In this document: positions 1 to 8,510 of the stretch, piece after piece
Numbering within the stretch: the first letter of the stretch is position 1
Layout: each line of letters starts with the position of its first letter
From: Scytonema sp. UIC 10036
GTDB lineage: Bacteria; Cyanobacteriota; Cyanobacteriia; Cyanobacteriales; Nostocaceae
DNA length: 64,000 bases
Direction of reading: 5' to 3'
NCBI RefSeq assembly: GCF_009725235.1
Contig: NZ_WJFC01000047.1
Location: 9,278-73,277, forward strand
Notes under the pieces: model-generated
The model's database searches: none
Told to the model about the DNA's origin: nothing
What the model saw: the letters and a program-made list of their open reading frames with translations, nothing else
Program-made: the position numbers and the translations under genes

Positions 1-508
1 GCACGCGACATTCTTGAGGATACAATGTCACATCCTTGTACTGTAAGACAGGCAGTTGAGGCAAAGTACTCAAACGCTGACGACGTAACAACGCTCGACA
101 TCGAGCAACTAACTCCCGCATACTAAAAGGCTTGGTGAGGTAATCGTCTGCACCTACTTCCAGCCCAAGAACGCGGTCTGTTTCGCTACCTTTTGCGCTT
201 AACATCAAAATAGGTACTGGATTTCCCTGATAACGAAGTAAGCGACAAATATCCAATCCGTTGATTTGAGGTAACATCAAATCTAAAATAACCAGATCGA
301 AGGGTGACTCGCCCGAGTTTGGCTCGAAATTTTTCAAGTATTCTACGGCCAAGCGCCCATCAGAGGCAGTCAGCACCCCATAACCTTCTTCTTCCAACGC
401 AAGAACAAGCATTTCCCGGATGAGTTCCTCATCTTCCACTACTAAAATCCGGCTTCTTTGTCCGATTTCTGCTGTATGTGGATACTTAGTCGATTCGCTA
501 GTAAACAT
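1..508 (-). CDS. OmpR/PhoB-family response regulator, N-terminal part (cut by window edge)
   Basis: The reading frame starts at the ATG complementary to 506-508 and runs off the left edge, so only about 169 residues are visible. They form a receiver domain. The acidic pair sits in a VVEDEE stretch near residue 25, the phosphoacceptor Asp in VILDLMLP, the Thr/Ser position in LMLSAKG, and the Lys in DDYLTKPF. The region after the receiver (LRRQR, then VTLYPQECRV) is the usual entry into a winged-helix output domain, which lies outside the window. The family acts as a two-component DNA-binding regulator. The sequence resembles cyanobacterial PhoB/SphR-type regulators, but without the output domain I do not assign the exact orthologue. 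The unusually long lead of about 20 residues before the receiver is also seen. Confidence 0.85.
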   Translation of the reverse strand, partial: MFTSESTKYPHTAEIGQRSRILVVEDEELIREMLVLALEEEGYGVLTASDGRLAVEYLKNFEPNSGESPFDLVILDLMLPQINGLDICRLLRYQGNPVPILMLSAKGSETDRVLGLEVGADDYLTKPFSMRELVARCRALLRRQRLSTLPQLPVLQYKDVTLYPQECRV

Positions 509-1122
509 TGATATCACAGAGTTGAGTGGTTACGCCTGTATCAAACAAATTATGCAGTTTCAGTGAAATTACGCTCTAAATACTCGCGTTTTGTTTTGCA
601 AAATGTAATATATGTAACTTCTTCCAATTATAAACCAACGTAACGCCAGCGCCAAAATTGTTTTTGACTTTTTTGCTTTTATTTAGAAAGTAAAAGAGCA
701 GCAAGTAACCTTATTTCAGCACATTGCTTATTGAAAAAACTTGCTGAACTTCACAATTGCTCAAGACCGTTAATAAATTGATATATTCTGAAAACTTTAT
801 CTATTTAATTGTAACAGGCAGAACATCATTGATTAATCTCTCAAGTAGAAAACAACCTTCATATAAACCAATCGCTGGTCACTGGTCACTGGTCACTGGT
901 CACTGTCAAAAGCTTGACAGCCATAAATCACTTTGAGTATATTTATTTAGTACAATAGTACTAAAAACAGCTGAGCATTTCTCATCTCAGACTGTGTTTT
1001 CTCATTTCAGTATTTTTACTGCACTTACAAAGCATACTCCAAGGCTACCCTGAACTTAATACTGGGTAAGTTTTGGTATGACTTGCTACTTAGATAACCA
1101 ATGTAGATTCAGGAGATGAAAT
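509..1122. other. intergenic region between divergent genes
   Basis: This 614-bp AT-rich gap separates the divergent response regulator and first coiled-coil gene, so promoters for both should lie here. I see no convincing ORF or RNA gene. It contains one STRR array (875-905). A likely ribosome binding site (AGGAGATG) lies just before the ATG at 1123. Confidence 0.5.
875..905. repeat. STRR array, TCACTGG heptamer
   Basis: About four tandem copies of the 7-bp unit TCACTGG. The same unit recurs near 5901, 31276, 49081 and 52963. Such heptamer arrays are the classical short tandemly repeated repetitive sequences of heterocystous cyanobacteria. Confidence 0.9.
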
Positions 1123-2097
1123 ATGACAGTAGCTGCATCAAAAGAAAGCAAACAACAACTTATGCAAACATTTCAGCAAATTCTTGCAGACAGGAAAAAG
1201 TTAGAGTTAAAAATAGCTACCAAGCAAGAAGAAGCCGAAAAAGTAAAAAATACACAAATTTTGGAAGCTGTTTCTACATATACAGTTGACAATATTGTTA
1301 AAGGGCTAGCAGATTTACAATTAGAGTTTGGTAGCATTGTCAATTCCTTATCTGAAAAATTAGCAAAAGAGACTTCTAAACTAGATGAATTAAATCAGGC
1401 AATAGAGATTGAAACCAAAAACTTGCAAGAACTTCAAAAGATTAGAGTCGTAGCAGATACTCTCGATATTCTTACCAAAGAGCATCAAGAAAAATTAAAA
1501 ATTCTAGAACAAGACATTGCCAGTAAAAGAGAATTATTAGAAAAAGAAGTAGCCAATGGACGTAAAGATTGGCAAAAAGAACAAGCAGAGTATGAAGAAG
1601 CTATCAAAGCTTATAATGATTTACTAACGAAGGAAAGAACCTTAGAAGAAGAGGAATATCAGTATAAATTAGAAAACTCTCGAAAAATTAATGCCAATTC
1701 CTATGAAGCTAAAAAACGGACTTTAGAAAGAGAAATACAAGAAACAACACAAGAAAAAGATAAAAATTGGGCAGAGCGAGAAAAAATAATTACTAAAAAT
1801 AAACCTTTGTTTGACGAGTATCAAAAGAAAATTGCTACTTTTCCAAATGAATTAGAAGAAGCTATTAAAAAAGCAAGAGAAGAAGCTATTAAAGAAACCA
1901 GCCAGAAAACCAAAATTGAAGCCGACCTGTTGGAAAAAGAATGGGAATCTACCAAACAAAGTTATGAATTAAAAATTCAATCATTGGAAGAGACTATTAA
2001 GAAGCAATTAGAGCAAATAGAAACTATTTCTACTCAACTACAAACAGCGTTGAAACAAGCTCAAGACTTAGCAATGCGGGCTTTTGGAAATAGTTAA
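1123..2097 (+). CDS. coiled-coil protein, paralogue of the next gene
   Basis: 324 residues, almost entirely charged helix (Glu, Lys, Gln rich) with heptad-like spacing from about residue 10 to 310. There is no signal peptide, membrane segment or recognisable enzyme motif. It is clearly paralogous to the gene at 2204: both have a WAEREKII stretch, an 'F..(K/E)(L/K)EEAIKKA' stretch and a C-terminal 'QL..ALKQ.QDLA..A' stretch. The two genes sit in tandem 106 bp apart and are probably co-transcribed. Filament-forming or scaffolding roles are known for some cyanobacterial coiled-coil-rich proteins, but no function can be assigned here. The stop codon TAA at 2095-2097 is the start of a TAATGGC heptamer array. 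Confidence 0.8.
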   Translation: MTVAASKESKQQLMQTFQQILADRKKLELKIATKQEEAEKVKNTQILEAVSTYTVDNIVKGLADLQLEFGSIVNSLSEKLAKETSKLDELNQAIEIETKNLQELQKIRVVADTLDILTKEHQEKLKILEQDIASKRELLEKEVANGRKDWQKEQAEYEEAIKAYNDLLTKERTLEEEEYQYKLENSRKINANSYEAKKRTLEREIQETTQEKDKNWAEREKIITKNKPLFDEYQKKIATFPNELEEAIKKAREEAIKETSQKTKIEADLLEKEWESTKQSYELKIQSLEETIKKQLEQIETISTQLQTALKQAQDLAMRAFGNS

Positions 2098-2190
2098 TGG
2101 CTAATGGCTAATGGTTAATGGCTAATGGAAAAAAATTAGCAATTAGCAATTAGCAATTAGCAATCAGCAATTAGCAATTAGCAATTAGCA
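2094..2190. repeat. STRR arrays, TAATGGC and AATTAGC heptamers
   Basis: Two different heptamer arrays lie back to back: TAATGGC units from 2094 to about 2128, then AATTAGC units from about 2138 to 2190. They fill the whole gap between the two coiled-coil genes. The first array begins inside the stop codon of the upstream gene. The second ends at the AAGGAG ribosome binding site of the next gene. Confidence 0.9.
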
Positions 2191-2203
2191 AAGGAGATAT
2201 ATT

Positions 2204-3298
2204 GTGCCAGCAAAAAAACCAAACGATAAAAATACAAAGGCTGAGATTCTTCAAGCTTATGAAGAATTAGCTAAAGAAAAAGTAGAACTGAAATCTCAAC
2301 TTGACCGATTACATAAATCAGCAAATTCTGTTAATAGTTCAGTTACTAAAGACGAGACAAAAATAGAAACAAAACCAACAATTATGAATCAAGCCTCTAA
2401 TGTTCAGCAAAAAATGAATTCCACAATTGAAAGCTTAGTAAAAATCCAGTTGGGTTTTGGTAGTGCGGCAAGCGAATTGTCAGAACAACTGACGACAAGA
2501 GCATCTAAGCTAGAAGAAATCGGTAAATCCTTGGAAACTGAAAGTCAAGAGTTAAAACAATTACACGCTTTAGAAGTATCAGAAGACACTTTGGATAACC
2601 TCATCGCCACCTACGAAGAGAATTATAAAGCCTATCAAGAAGAGTACAATCAGCAATACGAAACATTATCACAAGCAATTCAAGAGCAAAGAAAAGCTTG
2701 GGAAAAAGAACAAGAAGAACACAAACGCTCGATAAAAGAAAGAAATGAAAATCTTAATAAAAATCGTCAAAGAGATGCATCGGAATACAAGTACGATCTA
2801 GAGCTTCGGCGTAAATTAGAAACCGAAGAATACGAACAACAGCAAAAAGCACTATATAAAGAATTGGATGAATCCAGACAAGAAGTCGAAAAACAATGGG
2901 CTGAGAGAGAAAAGATTATCTCAGAGCAAGAAAAACAGTTTGAAGAATCTAAAGCAAAAGTAGAAGCTTTTCCTAAAGAAAAAGAAGCAGCGATTAAAAA
3001 AGCTACAGAAGAAGGCAAAGGTATTGCCCATTATCAAGCTAAGATAAAATCAGATATGTTTGCCAAAGAAGTGGAAGGTCAAAAGCGCTTTTACGAACAG
3101 AGATTACAATCTTTGGAACAAACTATCGGCAATCAGGAATCTCGCATTCAGAACCTTTCCAAACAACTTGAATCTGCTTTGAAACAAGTTCAGGATTTGG
3201 CTGTTAAAGCTATTGAGGGAACTGCAAATGTCAATTCTTATCAAGCTATGAAAGAAATTGCTTTAGAACAAGCTAAAAGTCAAGTGAAGAATAAATAA
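2204..3298 (+). CDS. coiled-coil protein, paralogue of the previous gene
   Basis: 364 residues, starting at GTG 2204. The strong site AAGGAG at 2191-2196 sits at good spacing and decides the start. A Lys/Ser-rich, probably disordered N-terminus (about residues 1-70) precedes a long coiled coil (about 75-335) and a short tail. It resembles the preceding gene across the coiled coil, including the WAEREKII and C-terminal ALKQVQDLAVKAI motifs, so the pair arose by tandem duplication. No catalytic or membrane motif is visible. Function unknown; a self-assembling or scaffold protein is plausible from composition only. Confidence 0.8.
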   Translation: MPAKKPNDKNTKAEILQAYEELAKEKVELKSQLDRLHKSANSVNSSVTKDETKIETKPTIMNQASNVQQKMNSTIESLVKIQLGFGSAASELSEQLTTRASKLEEIGKSLETESQELKQLHALEVSEDTLDNLIATYEENYKAYQEEYNQQYETLSQAIQEQRKAWEKEQEEHKRSIKERNENLNKNRQRDASEYKYDLELRRKLETEEYEQQQKALYKELDESRQEVEKQWAEREKIISEQEKQFEESKAKVEAFPKEKEAAIKKATEEGKGIAHYQAKIKSDMFAKEVEGQKRFYEQRLQSLEQTIGNQESRIQNLSKQLESALKQVQDLAVKAIEGTANVNSYQAMKEIALEQAKSQVKNK

Positions 3299-3300
3299 CT

Positions 3301-3380
3301 GGGATAGTGGTTAGTTGTTAGTGGATAGTGGATAGTAGATAGTGGTTAGAACTATCAACAACTAACCACTAACAACCAAC
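3301..3380. repeat. STRR array with inverted arms (GGTTAGT / ACTAACC type)
   Basis: Units of the type AGTGGTTAGT and GATAGTG are followed, after a short spacer, by complementary AACTAACCACTAAC units. The RNA could fold into a hairpin just after the second coiled-coil gene and may act as a transcript end. Confidence 0.7.
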
Positions 3381-3387
3381 AAATTCT

Positions 3388-3483
3388 TTACTTACTAGCA
3401 CCAGACTCTGTTTTCTTCGGTTTTGTTGGTTTTGGAGCTTTTTTAATTTGCTTAGATTGCGAACCCTGTTTTGGTGTAGTCAT
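3388..3483 (-). CDS. possible small basic peptide (31 aa)
   Basis: ATG complementary to 3481-3483 opens a 31-residue frame rich in Lys, Pro, Thr and Ser (central part KKAPKPTKPKKTE) that ends at TAA 3388-3390. The composition is peptide-like rather than random, but there is no clear ribosome binding site and no family I recognise. The rest of the 355-bp gap holds only the STRR hairpin and the upstream region of the next gene. Confidence 0.3.
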   Translation of the reverse strand: MTTPKQGSQSKQIKKAPKPTKPKKTESGASK

Positions 3484-3653
3484 ATTTTTAACTGTTGAAG
3501 TACTGATATATCTATCTACATTTTGCTGACAATTGATTCCGGATTGGACTGAAAGTTTTATTTAGGCAATTAGATATCGCGAACTGCAAACAAATCCCTA
3601 TGATGAGATAATCATTATGATAAGAGCGCTATAACTCCATCAGGGGAATCTTT

Positions 3654-4313
3654 ATGAGTAACGCACAACCAGTAGAATTACCTCTCTGGGTACGAGATCG
3701 AGAAGAAGTAATTGCGATGGATGCTTCGGTTGAATGGCGAGAGGGAAGACCAGATTATTCCCATACTAATCAATTCCGCGAACAAGAGCGCCAGTGCAAC
3801 CATGCCGAAGGTTCTCTGAATGCGATCGCTCACAATCTTGTAAGAACTTTTGAGATGGAAGCCACCCACAAAATCAATCCACAACAATGGCTTTCTGTTG
3901 TTACTGAGAAGTTTCGCATGAGTACCAATGGAGGCAAACAATACACAGCGCAAGATGTAATAGATGTCGGGACTTACAACCTCTTTTTAGGGGACACAGA
4001 ACATTATCGTTCAACCGAGGAAACCTTTGATTCCTCCTATAACCTCTTTCATACAGCTTTTCCGGAAGGATTTCATTGGGAATTAATCGCAGTGTTATCC
4101 CCACCGCCCAATGTTGTCTTTAAGTGGAGACATTGGGGGCAATTTAAGGGGAAGTTTAAAGACTTTGCTCCTACAGGTGAAACGGTAGAAATAGTTGGAT
4201 TAAGTGTTGCTAGTGTTACCGAAGAACTGAAAATCGAATCAGTAGAACACTTCTTTGATAACAGTGCTTTTCTCAACAAATTAACCACTTCTAAATGCCC
4301 CTTTCACTCTTGA
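3654..4313 (+). CDS. SnoaL-like / NTF2-fold protein
   Basis: 219 residues with ATG preceded by AGGGGAAT. The central part (roughly 80-200) has the pattern of SnoaL-type polyketide-cyclase-like proteins. It includes a stretch of aromatic residues around FHTAFPEGFHWELIAVL, a conserved WRHWGQFKGKF segment (near 158-168) and a GETVEIVGLSVA strand. Members have an NTF2-like cone fold and bind or isomerise small hydrophobic ligands; many bacterial members have no known substrate. No signal peptide. It is a single gene, followed closely by a terminator-like hairpin at 4336-4370. Fold assignment is moderately sure; function is not assigned. Confidence 0.65.
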   Translation: MSNAQPVELPLWVRDREEVIAMDASVEWREGRPDYSHTNQFREQERQCNHAEGSLNAIAHNLVRTFEMEATHKINPQQWLSVVTEKFRMSTNGGKQYTAQDVIDVGTYNLFLGDTEHYRSTEETFDSSYNLFHTAFPEGFHWELIAVLSPPPNVVFKWRHWGQFKGKFKDFAPTGETVEIVGLSVASVTEELKIESVEHFFDNSAFLNKLTTSKCPFHS

Positions 4314-4335
4314 GGAAGTGGATGAAGTGTAGCCT

Positions 4336-4370
4336 TAAAAAGGGGGAAATCCTTAAAGTCCCCTTTTTTA
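4336..4370 (+). terminator. rho-independent terminator after the SnoaL-like gene
   Basis: An AAAAAGGGG arm pairs with CCCCTTTTTT about 20 nt downstream, giving a stem followed by a T-run, 23 bp after the stop codon. Confidence 0.7.
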
Positions 4371-4453
4371 GAGACGCTACTGCATTCGGGAGCTAGTTCT
4401 GCCTCAGGGTTAGCCCGACAAGGGTGAACTGGCATTCGGGTTAGCGACTTGTA

Positions 4454-4612
4454 GCAAGTGGCGCAATACTACAAGGGCTGAGACATAAATTCCAAAACAA
4501 GTAGGTTGGGTTGAGGAACGAAACCCAACATCTAGAAGCATTTGTTGGGTTTCGCTGTCGCTCAACCCAACAAAGCTAAAATTCTCAGCCCTTGTAGTAT
4601 TGGCAAGTGGCG
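4454..4612. mobile_element. 139-bp MITE with 20-bp terminal inverted repeats and 10-bp target duplication
   Basis: The element spans 4464-4602. Its ends are perfect 20-bp inverted repeats (left starts CAATACTACAAGG, right ends CCTTGTAGTATTG). It is flanked directly by identical 10-bp copies of GCAAGTGGCG at 4454-4463 and 4603-4612. Inside is a second inverted pair built on GTTGGGTT...AACCCAAC. It has no transposase, so it must move in trans. A copy of the inner GTTGGGTTTCGTTCCTCAAC part lies at 61463-61491. Confidence 0.85.
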
Positions 4613-5021
4613 TAAATTTACTCCCTTCCCGCTTTAAAATTTCAATCATCTTGTAGGTCATCTTCTGGCGGGGAGGGAGTAGGAGGCTCTCAAAAATAAA
4701 GTTCAGTAAAAAAGAAAAATAGAGACGCTTTCTTCGCACGTCTCTATTGGAGAGGAAACCCATTAAGTGAAAATTTAAAATTTTAAATAAAAATTTTTAT
4801 ATAATTGTAAAACTATTTAGAATTTTTCAAACGCAATTTACTTAATAATTTTTTGATGCTCTTTAGCAATTTTTGGATATTGAAGCTTTCAAAACTGAAT
4901 ACACTAGATTCAGTTCTCAGTGGTCTGCCATTATTGGGAATTTTTCGACGTTTCATAGTGGGTTATTGATTTTTTCTTACATACTGAGATACACGATCGC
5001 CAATTCACATTCCGGAAAATT
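4613..5021. other. intergenic stretch with a strong hairpin
   Basis: No believable gene is visible here. A perfect 10-bp stem AATAGAGACG/CGTCTCTATT lies at 4718-4748. Read on the minus strand it is followed by a T-rich tail, so it could be a terminator or a dispersed hairpin repeat. The rest is AT-rich. Confidence 0.4.
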
Positions 5022-5050
5022 AAAAAATAACCGGCTGCAAGCCGGTCGAA
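5022..5050 (-). terminator. terminator of hisA
   Basis: Arms ACCGGC (5030-5035) and GCCGGT (5041-5046) form a GC-rich stem about 35 bp after the hisA stop. On the minus strand the stem is followed by a T-run, as expected for a rho-independent terminator. Confidence 0.75.
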
Positions 5051-5081
5051 AAACGTGAAAACACCTTCGACCTTTACTGGG

Positions 5082-5855
5082 TTACGCAAAGGTAGAAAAA
5101 TCTATATTTGGTGGAATATCTTGAATACGTCCTTGTCCTACTGCACGCAATGCTTCTCTTAAAGAAATATCACCAGTGTACAAAGCACGCCCAACAATAA
5201 CGCCTGTGACGCCTTGAGGTTCTAAAGCTAACAGACTTAACAAGTCTGTTACAGAACTTACGCCACCAGAAGCAATGATAGGTATGGTAACAGTAGCTGC
5301 GATCGCACGCAATGCTTCTAGATTGGGTCCGGAAAGAGTCCCATCCCGATGAATATCGGTGTAAATAATAGCGGCGGCTCCCAATTCTTGCATCTGTACA
5401 GCCAATTGTGAAGCAGAAACTTCTGAAGTTTCCAGCCAACCACGAGTTGCAACTAGCCCGTTACGAGCATCTATACCAACAACAATTTGTCCGGGAAACT
5501 CTTGGCAAAGTTGTTGTACAAGTTGGGGCTGTTCTACAGCTACGGTTCCTAAGATGACTCGCTGCACCCCCAGATTGAGTAACTGTTTTGCTGTAGAGTG
5601 TTCCCGAATTCCTCCACCAACTTGAATTGGTACGGAACAAGCGGATGAGATCGCCTCAATCGCTGCTAAGTTAATTGGCTGACCTGTTTTTGCGCCGTCA
5701 AGATCGACGACGTGCAATCTGGTAGCACCTTGCTCAACCCACTGTTTGGCAACTTCAACGGGGTTCTCGTTGAACACTTGGGATCGCTCGTAGTCACCTT
5801 GGTATAGCCGTACACAGCGACCTTCTAATAAATCTATTGCTGGGATAATTTCCAT
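5082..5855 (-). CDS. hisA: HisA, phosphoribosylformimino-AICAR-phosphate isomerase
   Basis: 257 residues, normal length for this TIM-barrel enzyme of histidine biosynthesis, which converts ProFAR to PRFAR. The first strand holds the catalytic Asp in [14 protein letters not shown]. The second catalytic Asp lies in VVGIDARNG (near 126-134). The phosphate-binding loops are the VGGGIR (near 79) and IIASGGV (near 197) motifs. The gene is alone on its strand, with a terminator downstream and an STRR array just upstream of the ATG. Histidine genes are usually scattered in cyanobacteria, which fits. Confidence 0.96.
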   Translation of the reverse strand: MEIIPAIDLLEGRCVRLYQGDYERSQVFNENPVEVAKQWVEQGATRLHVVDLDGAKTGQPINLAAIEAISSACSVPIQVGGGIREHSTAKQLLNLGVQRVILGTVAVEQPQLVQQLCQEFPGQIVVGIDARNGLVATRGWLETSEVSASQLAVQMQELGAAAIIYTDIHRDGTLSGPNLEALRAIAATVTIPIIASGGVSSVTDLLSLLALEPQGVTGVIVGRALYTGDISLREALRAVGQGRIQDIPPNIDFSTFA

Positions 5856-5862
5856 AAGGGTT

Positions 5863-5922
5863 AGGGGTTAGTTGTTAGTGGTTAGTTGTTGGTTGTTAGT
5901 GGTCACTGGTCACTGGTCACTG
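5863..5922. repeat. STRR arrays, GGTTAGT then TCACTGG heptamers
   Basis: GTTAGTG/TTGTTAG units directly upstream of hisA run into three TCACTGG units. On the minus strand the first TCACTGG unit supplies the last two codons and the TGA stop of the DUF3593 gene. Confidence 0.88.
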
Positions 5923-6203
5923 TTTCCCTTCATCACAGCCTCACGAAAACCGAGCACAATTAGGATGTTAGAAAGCGTCAAAAAAAGTTCTGCACCGCCA
6001 TGCAGCCAATCAACGTTTGCCAGAGTATTACCATAGTGTACTTGAGCATAAATCCCCGCCGGGATGGTAACGGCAACAAAAACGAGAGTGCCATAAAATC
6101 CATACAGTGCCAAACGAGGCGTTGGCTGAATACGGCTGAGATACCACAAGAAACCCAAGTATGGAAATAGGGAAAGGGCAAAAAGGGTTTCTTTTGAAAT
6201 CAT
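5910..6203 (-). CDS. DUF3593 family membrane protein
   Basis: The start is placed at ATG 6201-6203, giving 97 residues beginning MISKETLF. This ATG overlaps the TGA of the upstream gene as ATGA, which favours it over an earlier in-frame start in repeat-rich sequence. Three hydrophobic segments are visible (about 4-20, 30-50, 68-85). The sequence matches the DUF3593 family, small membrane proteins of cyanobacteria and plastids, usually next to DUF2499 as here. Their function is unknown. The C-terminus (GNSDQ, stop) is encoded by a CCAGTGA heptamer repeat. Confidence 0.75.
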   Translation of the reverse strand: MISKETLFALSLFPYLGFLWYLSRIQPTPRLALYGFYGTLVFVAVTIPAGIYAQVHYGNTLANVDWLHGGAELFLTLSNILIVLGFREAVMKGNSDQ

Positions 6204-6556
6204 TGCTTTTCTGGAGAGTAAGGATTGGGGAGTGGGGAGTAGGGAGTTGTTTTGGTACGATAGGAACGCCAAATCCAAAAAGCGGCTGCCCAAAGCGTAA
6301 AATTACCTATTAAGGTCATGGTAGCTTGTAGAGTGACCAGCCATTCTAGAGATTTTGCGTTGTCAAAATAATGCCAGGTACAGGCACACATAGCGCTGAC
6401 GAGGGCGGGTAACATCGCAAAGGATAACGCCCCCCAAGTACGGTTTCCTGTTACTTGCCCGTACTTCCAGATTAACCAAATAGCGGCAATCCACTCAATA
6501 ACGCTAGATATATGAATAATCCAAGTTGGAATCGAAAGAGCATGCATAGGAGTCAA
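6200..6556 (-). CDS. DUF2499 family membrane protein
   Basis: 118 residues with several hydrophobic helices, including WIIHISSVIEWIAAIWLIW near the N-terminus and LIGNFTLWAAAFWIW near 80-95. It matches DUF2499, a cyanobacterial/plastid membrane family of unknown role. It overlaps the downstream DUF3593 gene by four bases (ATGA), so the two are translationally coupled and probably form one complex. The last about 15 residues (TTPYSPLPNPYSPEKQ) come from CCCCACTCCCCAATCC-type repeats and are probably a recent extension. Confidence 0.78.
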   Translation of the reverse strand: MTPMHALSIPTWIIHISSVIEWIAAIWLIWKYGQVTGNRTWGALSFAMLPALVSAMCACTWHYFDNAKSLEWLVTLQATMTLIGNFTLWAAAFWIWRSYRTKTTPYSPLPNPYSPEKQ

Positions 6557-6631
6557 TAGTCAATAGTCATTGGTCTTTTTAAGAAAAAATTGATAATCTA
6601 AAATCCAAAATCTAAAATCCAAAATAAAACA

Positions 6632-7669
6632 ATGCGGGTTCTGTTATCTGGGTATTACGGTCAAGGTAACGGTGGGGACGAAGCCTTATTAGCAACACTT
6701 CTACAAATGCTACCACCATCAGTCACACCTGTGGTTCTCTCTGGTAATCCCAAAGAAACAAGCGATCGTTATCATGTGGAAGCACGGGAGCGCATGAAAA
6801 TTTCCCCTGTTATACAAGCTTTGCGCTCTTGCGACGCTTTTATCTGGGGTGGTGGCAGTTTAATTCAAGATACCACTAGCCTTATCAGCCCTTTTTATTA
6901 TGCGGGAATTATGGCGGTAGCTCAAAGAATGGGTTTAAAAACAGTTGCTTGGGGACAGGGGATCGGTCCGTTGAAGCGTCCTATCACTCGTTGGTTAGCA
7001 CGGCAAACTTTTAGTGGTTGTACAAAAGTAAGTGTCCGCGATCGCACTTCTGCTGCTATGCTTACTGATTGGCATGTTCCTTGTATTTTGGCTCCCGATC
7101 CGGTGTGGGCTTTGGAAAGTAAACCAGTTCCTAAACTCTGGGATTTGCCTGCTCCTAGAGTTGCAGTGACACTAAGAAGGCACCCCGATTTAACAGAAAC
7201 ACGTCTTGCCAACTTAACTCGCGCCTTGGTTGATTTTCAAAAAGCAACACAAACTTTTATATTGTTGCTACCGTTTCAGCAAAGTGAAGATTTAGAAATA
7301 GCTCAAGCCATACAACCAAAACTTGAAGGTGTCAGCCAAATAATGTCCTTAAAAGAACCAGAACTTTTAAAAGGAGTTTTTCGCGGTGTAGAAATGGCAA
7401 TTGGGATGCGCTTGCACAGCTTAATTATGGCTGCATCAGAAGGGTGTCGCTGCTTTGCTCTCAGTTACGATCCCAAAGTCAATCGGTTGATGGAAGATTT
7501 AGAGATGCCGGGATGGAATTTAGCAACTTTGCCTGATGACCCTAATGTGATTAGTAAAACATGGATCGAGCATTATGCCAATGGTGACCCATTATCTACA
7601 GATAAAATACAGTCGTTAGTAGATAGAGCGCTTATGCACCGCGAGGTTTTGAAAGAAGTTTTAGAATAA
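6632..7669 (+). CDS. csaB: CsaB-type polysaccharide pyruvyl transferase
   Basis: 345 residues. The N-terminal GYYGQGNGGDEALL motif (residues 7-20) and the later MRLHSLIMA stretch (near 260) are hallmarks of the pyruvyl transferase superfamily. The family member CsaB adds pyruvate ketals to cell-wall polysaccharide that anchors S-layer proteins; its cyanobacterial orthologue is widely conserved. No signal peptide, so it acts in the cytoplasm on a precursor. The start is divergent to the DUF2499 gene, with only about 75 bp of repeat-rich DNA between them. Confidence 0.88.
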   Translation: MRVLLSGYYGQGNGGDEALLATLLQMLPPSVTPVVLSGNPKETSDRYHVEARERMKISPVIQALRSCDAFIWGGGSLIQDTTSLISPFYYAGIMAVAQRMGLKTVAWGQGIGPLKRPITRWLARQTFSGCTKVSVRDRTSAAMLTDWHVPCILAPDPVWALESKPVPKLWDLPAPRVAVTLRRHPDLTETRLANLTRALVDFQKATQTFILLLPFQQSEDLEIAQAIQPKLEGVSQIMSLKEPELLKGVFRGVEMAIGMRLHSLIMAASEGCRCFALSYDPKVNRLMEDLEMPGWNLATLPDDPNVISKTWIEHYANGDPLSTDKIQSLVDRALMHREVLKEVLE

Positions 7670-7694
7670 TAACAGCCAACTCACTTTTTCTCCC

Positions 7695-8285
7695 ATGACT
7701 ACTGTTACCCCTAAACGCTTCACTTTAGATGAGTATCATCGTCTCATGGAATTGGGATTTCTGACAGAGGATGACAGAGTGGAGTTGATTAGGGGAGAAT
7801 TAATACAAATGGCAGCAAAAGGTACGCGACACTCTGTTTCTAACACAAAGTTATCCAGAGAATTAGAGAGATTGCTAGGGGATAGAGTTGTTATCCGCGT
7901 ACAAGAGCCTGTGGTACTACTCCCAAATAACGAACCCGAACTCGATGTTGCGATCGTGCGGGGACAAGCTGACGATTATTTACTGAACCATCCTCAACCT
8001 GAAGATATTTTCCTAGTTATTGAAGTAGCTGATTCTTCTCTTGACTGTGACCAGAATACAAAACAGGAACTATATGCTGAAAATAAAATTCAAGATTATT
8101 GGATTGTTAATTTAGTAGCTAATCAATTAGAGCGTTACAGTCAGCCTTATCTTGATGAGTAAGGAAAGTATGGCGATCGCTTAAAGCAGATTGCTTTGCG
8201 AAATGAATCGGTCACAATTCCATGTTTTTCCGATCTATCTTTGGATTTGGATAAAGTTTTTCCTGGCTTGGGGAAACAGAGGTAA
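7695..8285 (+). pseudogene. Uma2-family (DUF820) endonuclease-like gene with a single nonsense codon
   Basis: The open part (7695-8162, 155 codons) carries the usual Uma2 marks: FTLDEYHRLMELG, the glutamate of VELIRGELI, the PELDVAIV strand and VIEVADSS. After TAA at 8160-8162 the same frame continues for 40 sense codons (GKYGDRLKQIALRNES... to KVFPGLGKQR) and stops at 8283-8285. These codons encode exactly the missing C-terminus of the family. The likely ancestral codon is CAA (Gln), in the DEQG(K/R)YG context usual for these proteins. The break removes only the last strands, so a shortened protein may still be made. Confidence 0.8.
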
Positions 8286-8510
8286 AATCCTCCGAAGGGA
8301 GTTTGCTGCCTATAAAAAAGATTCGATATTGGATAAATTATCTGCCTCCTAGCTCTTGTTGTTACTTCATCAGGGTTTTTATGCTATGAAGGCTAATAAA
8401 AATGATATGAGACTCAGTGTAGCGTATAATCCGAAATGGCGCAACCTCAGTTTGAATTTTAATATGTTCCTGCGAATTTGGATACACTCTTTATAGGAGA
8501 ATTGCAGTCA
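8286..8510. other. promoter region of the MoxR-vWA-Rel module
   Basis: A non-coding gap with a TATAAT hexamer at 8425-8430, which could be a -10 element for the downstream six-gene module. No clear -35 is seen. An AGGAG ribosome binding site at 8495-8499 fixes the ATG at 8511. Confidence 0.35.

Noticed and set aside
4410..4763. 117-codon minus-strand frame
   Set aside because: It runs across the MITE and its target duplications and has no family resemblance; it is a by-product of the element.
4873..5058. 61-codon plus-strand frame before hisA
   Set aside because: It covers the hisA terminator, lacks a ribosome site and has no recognisable product.
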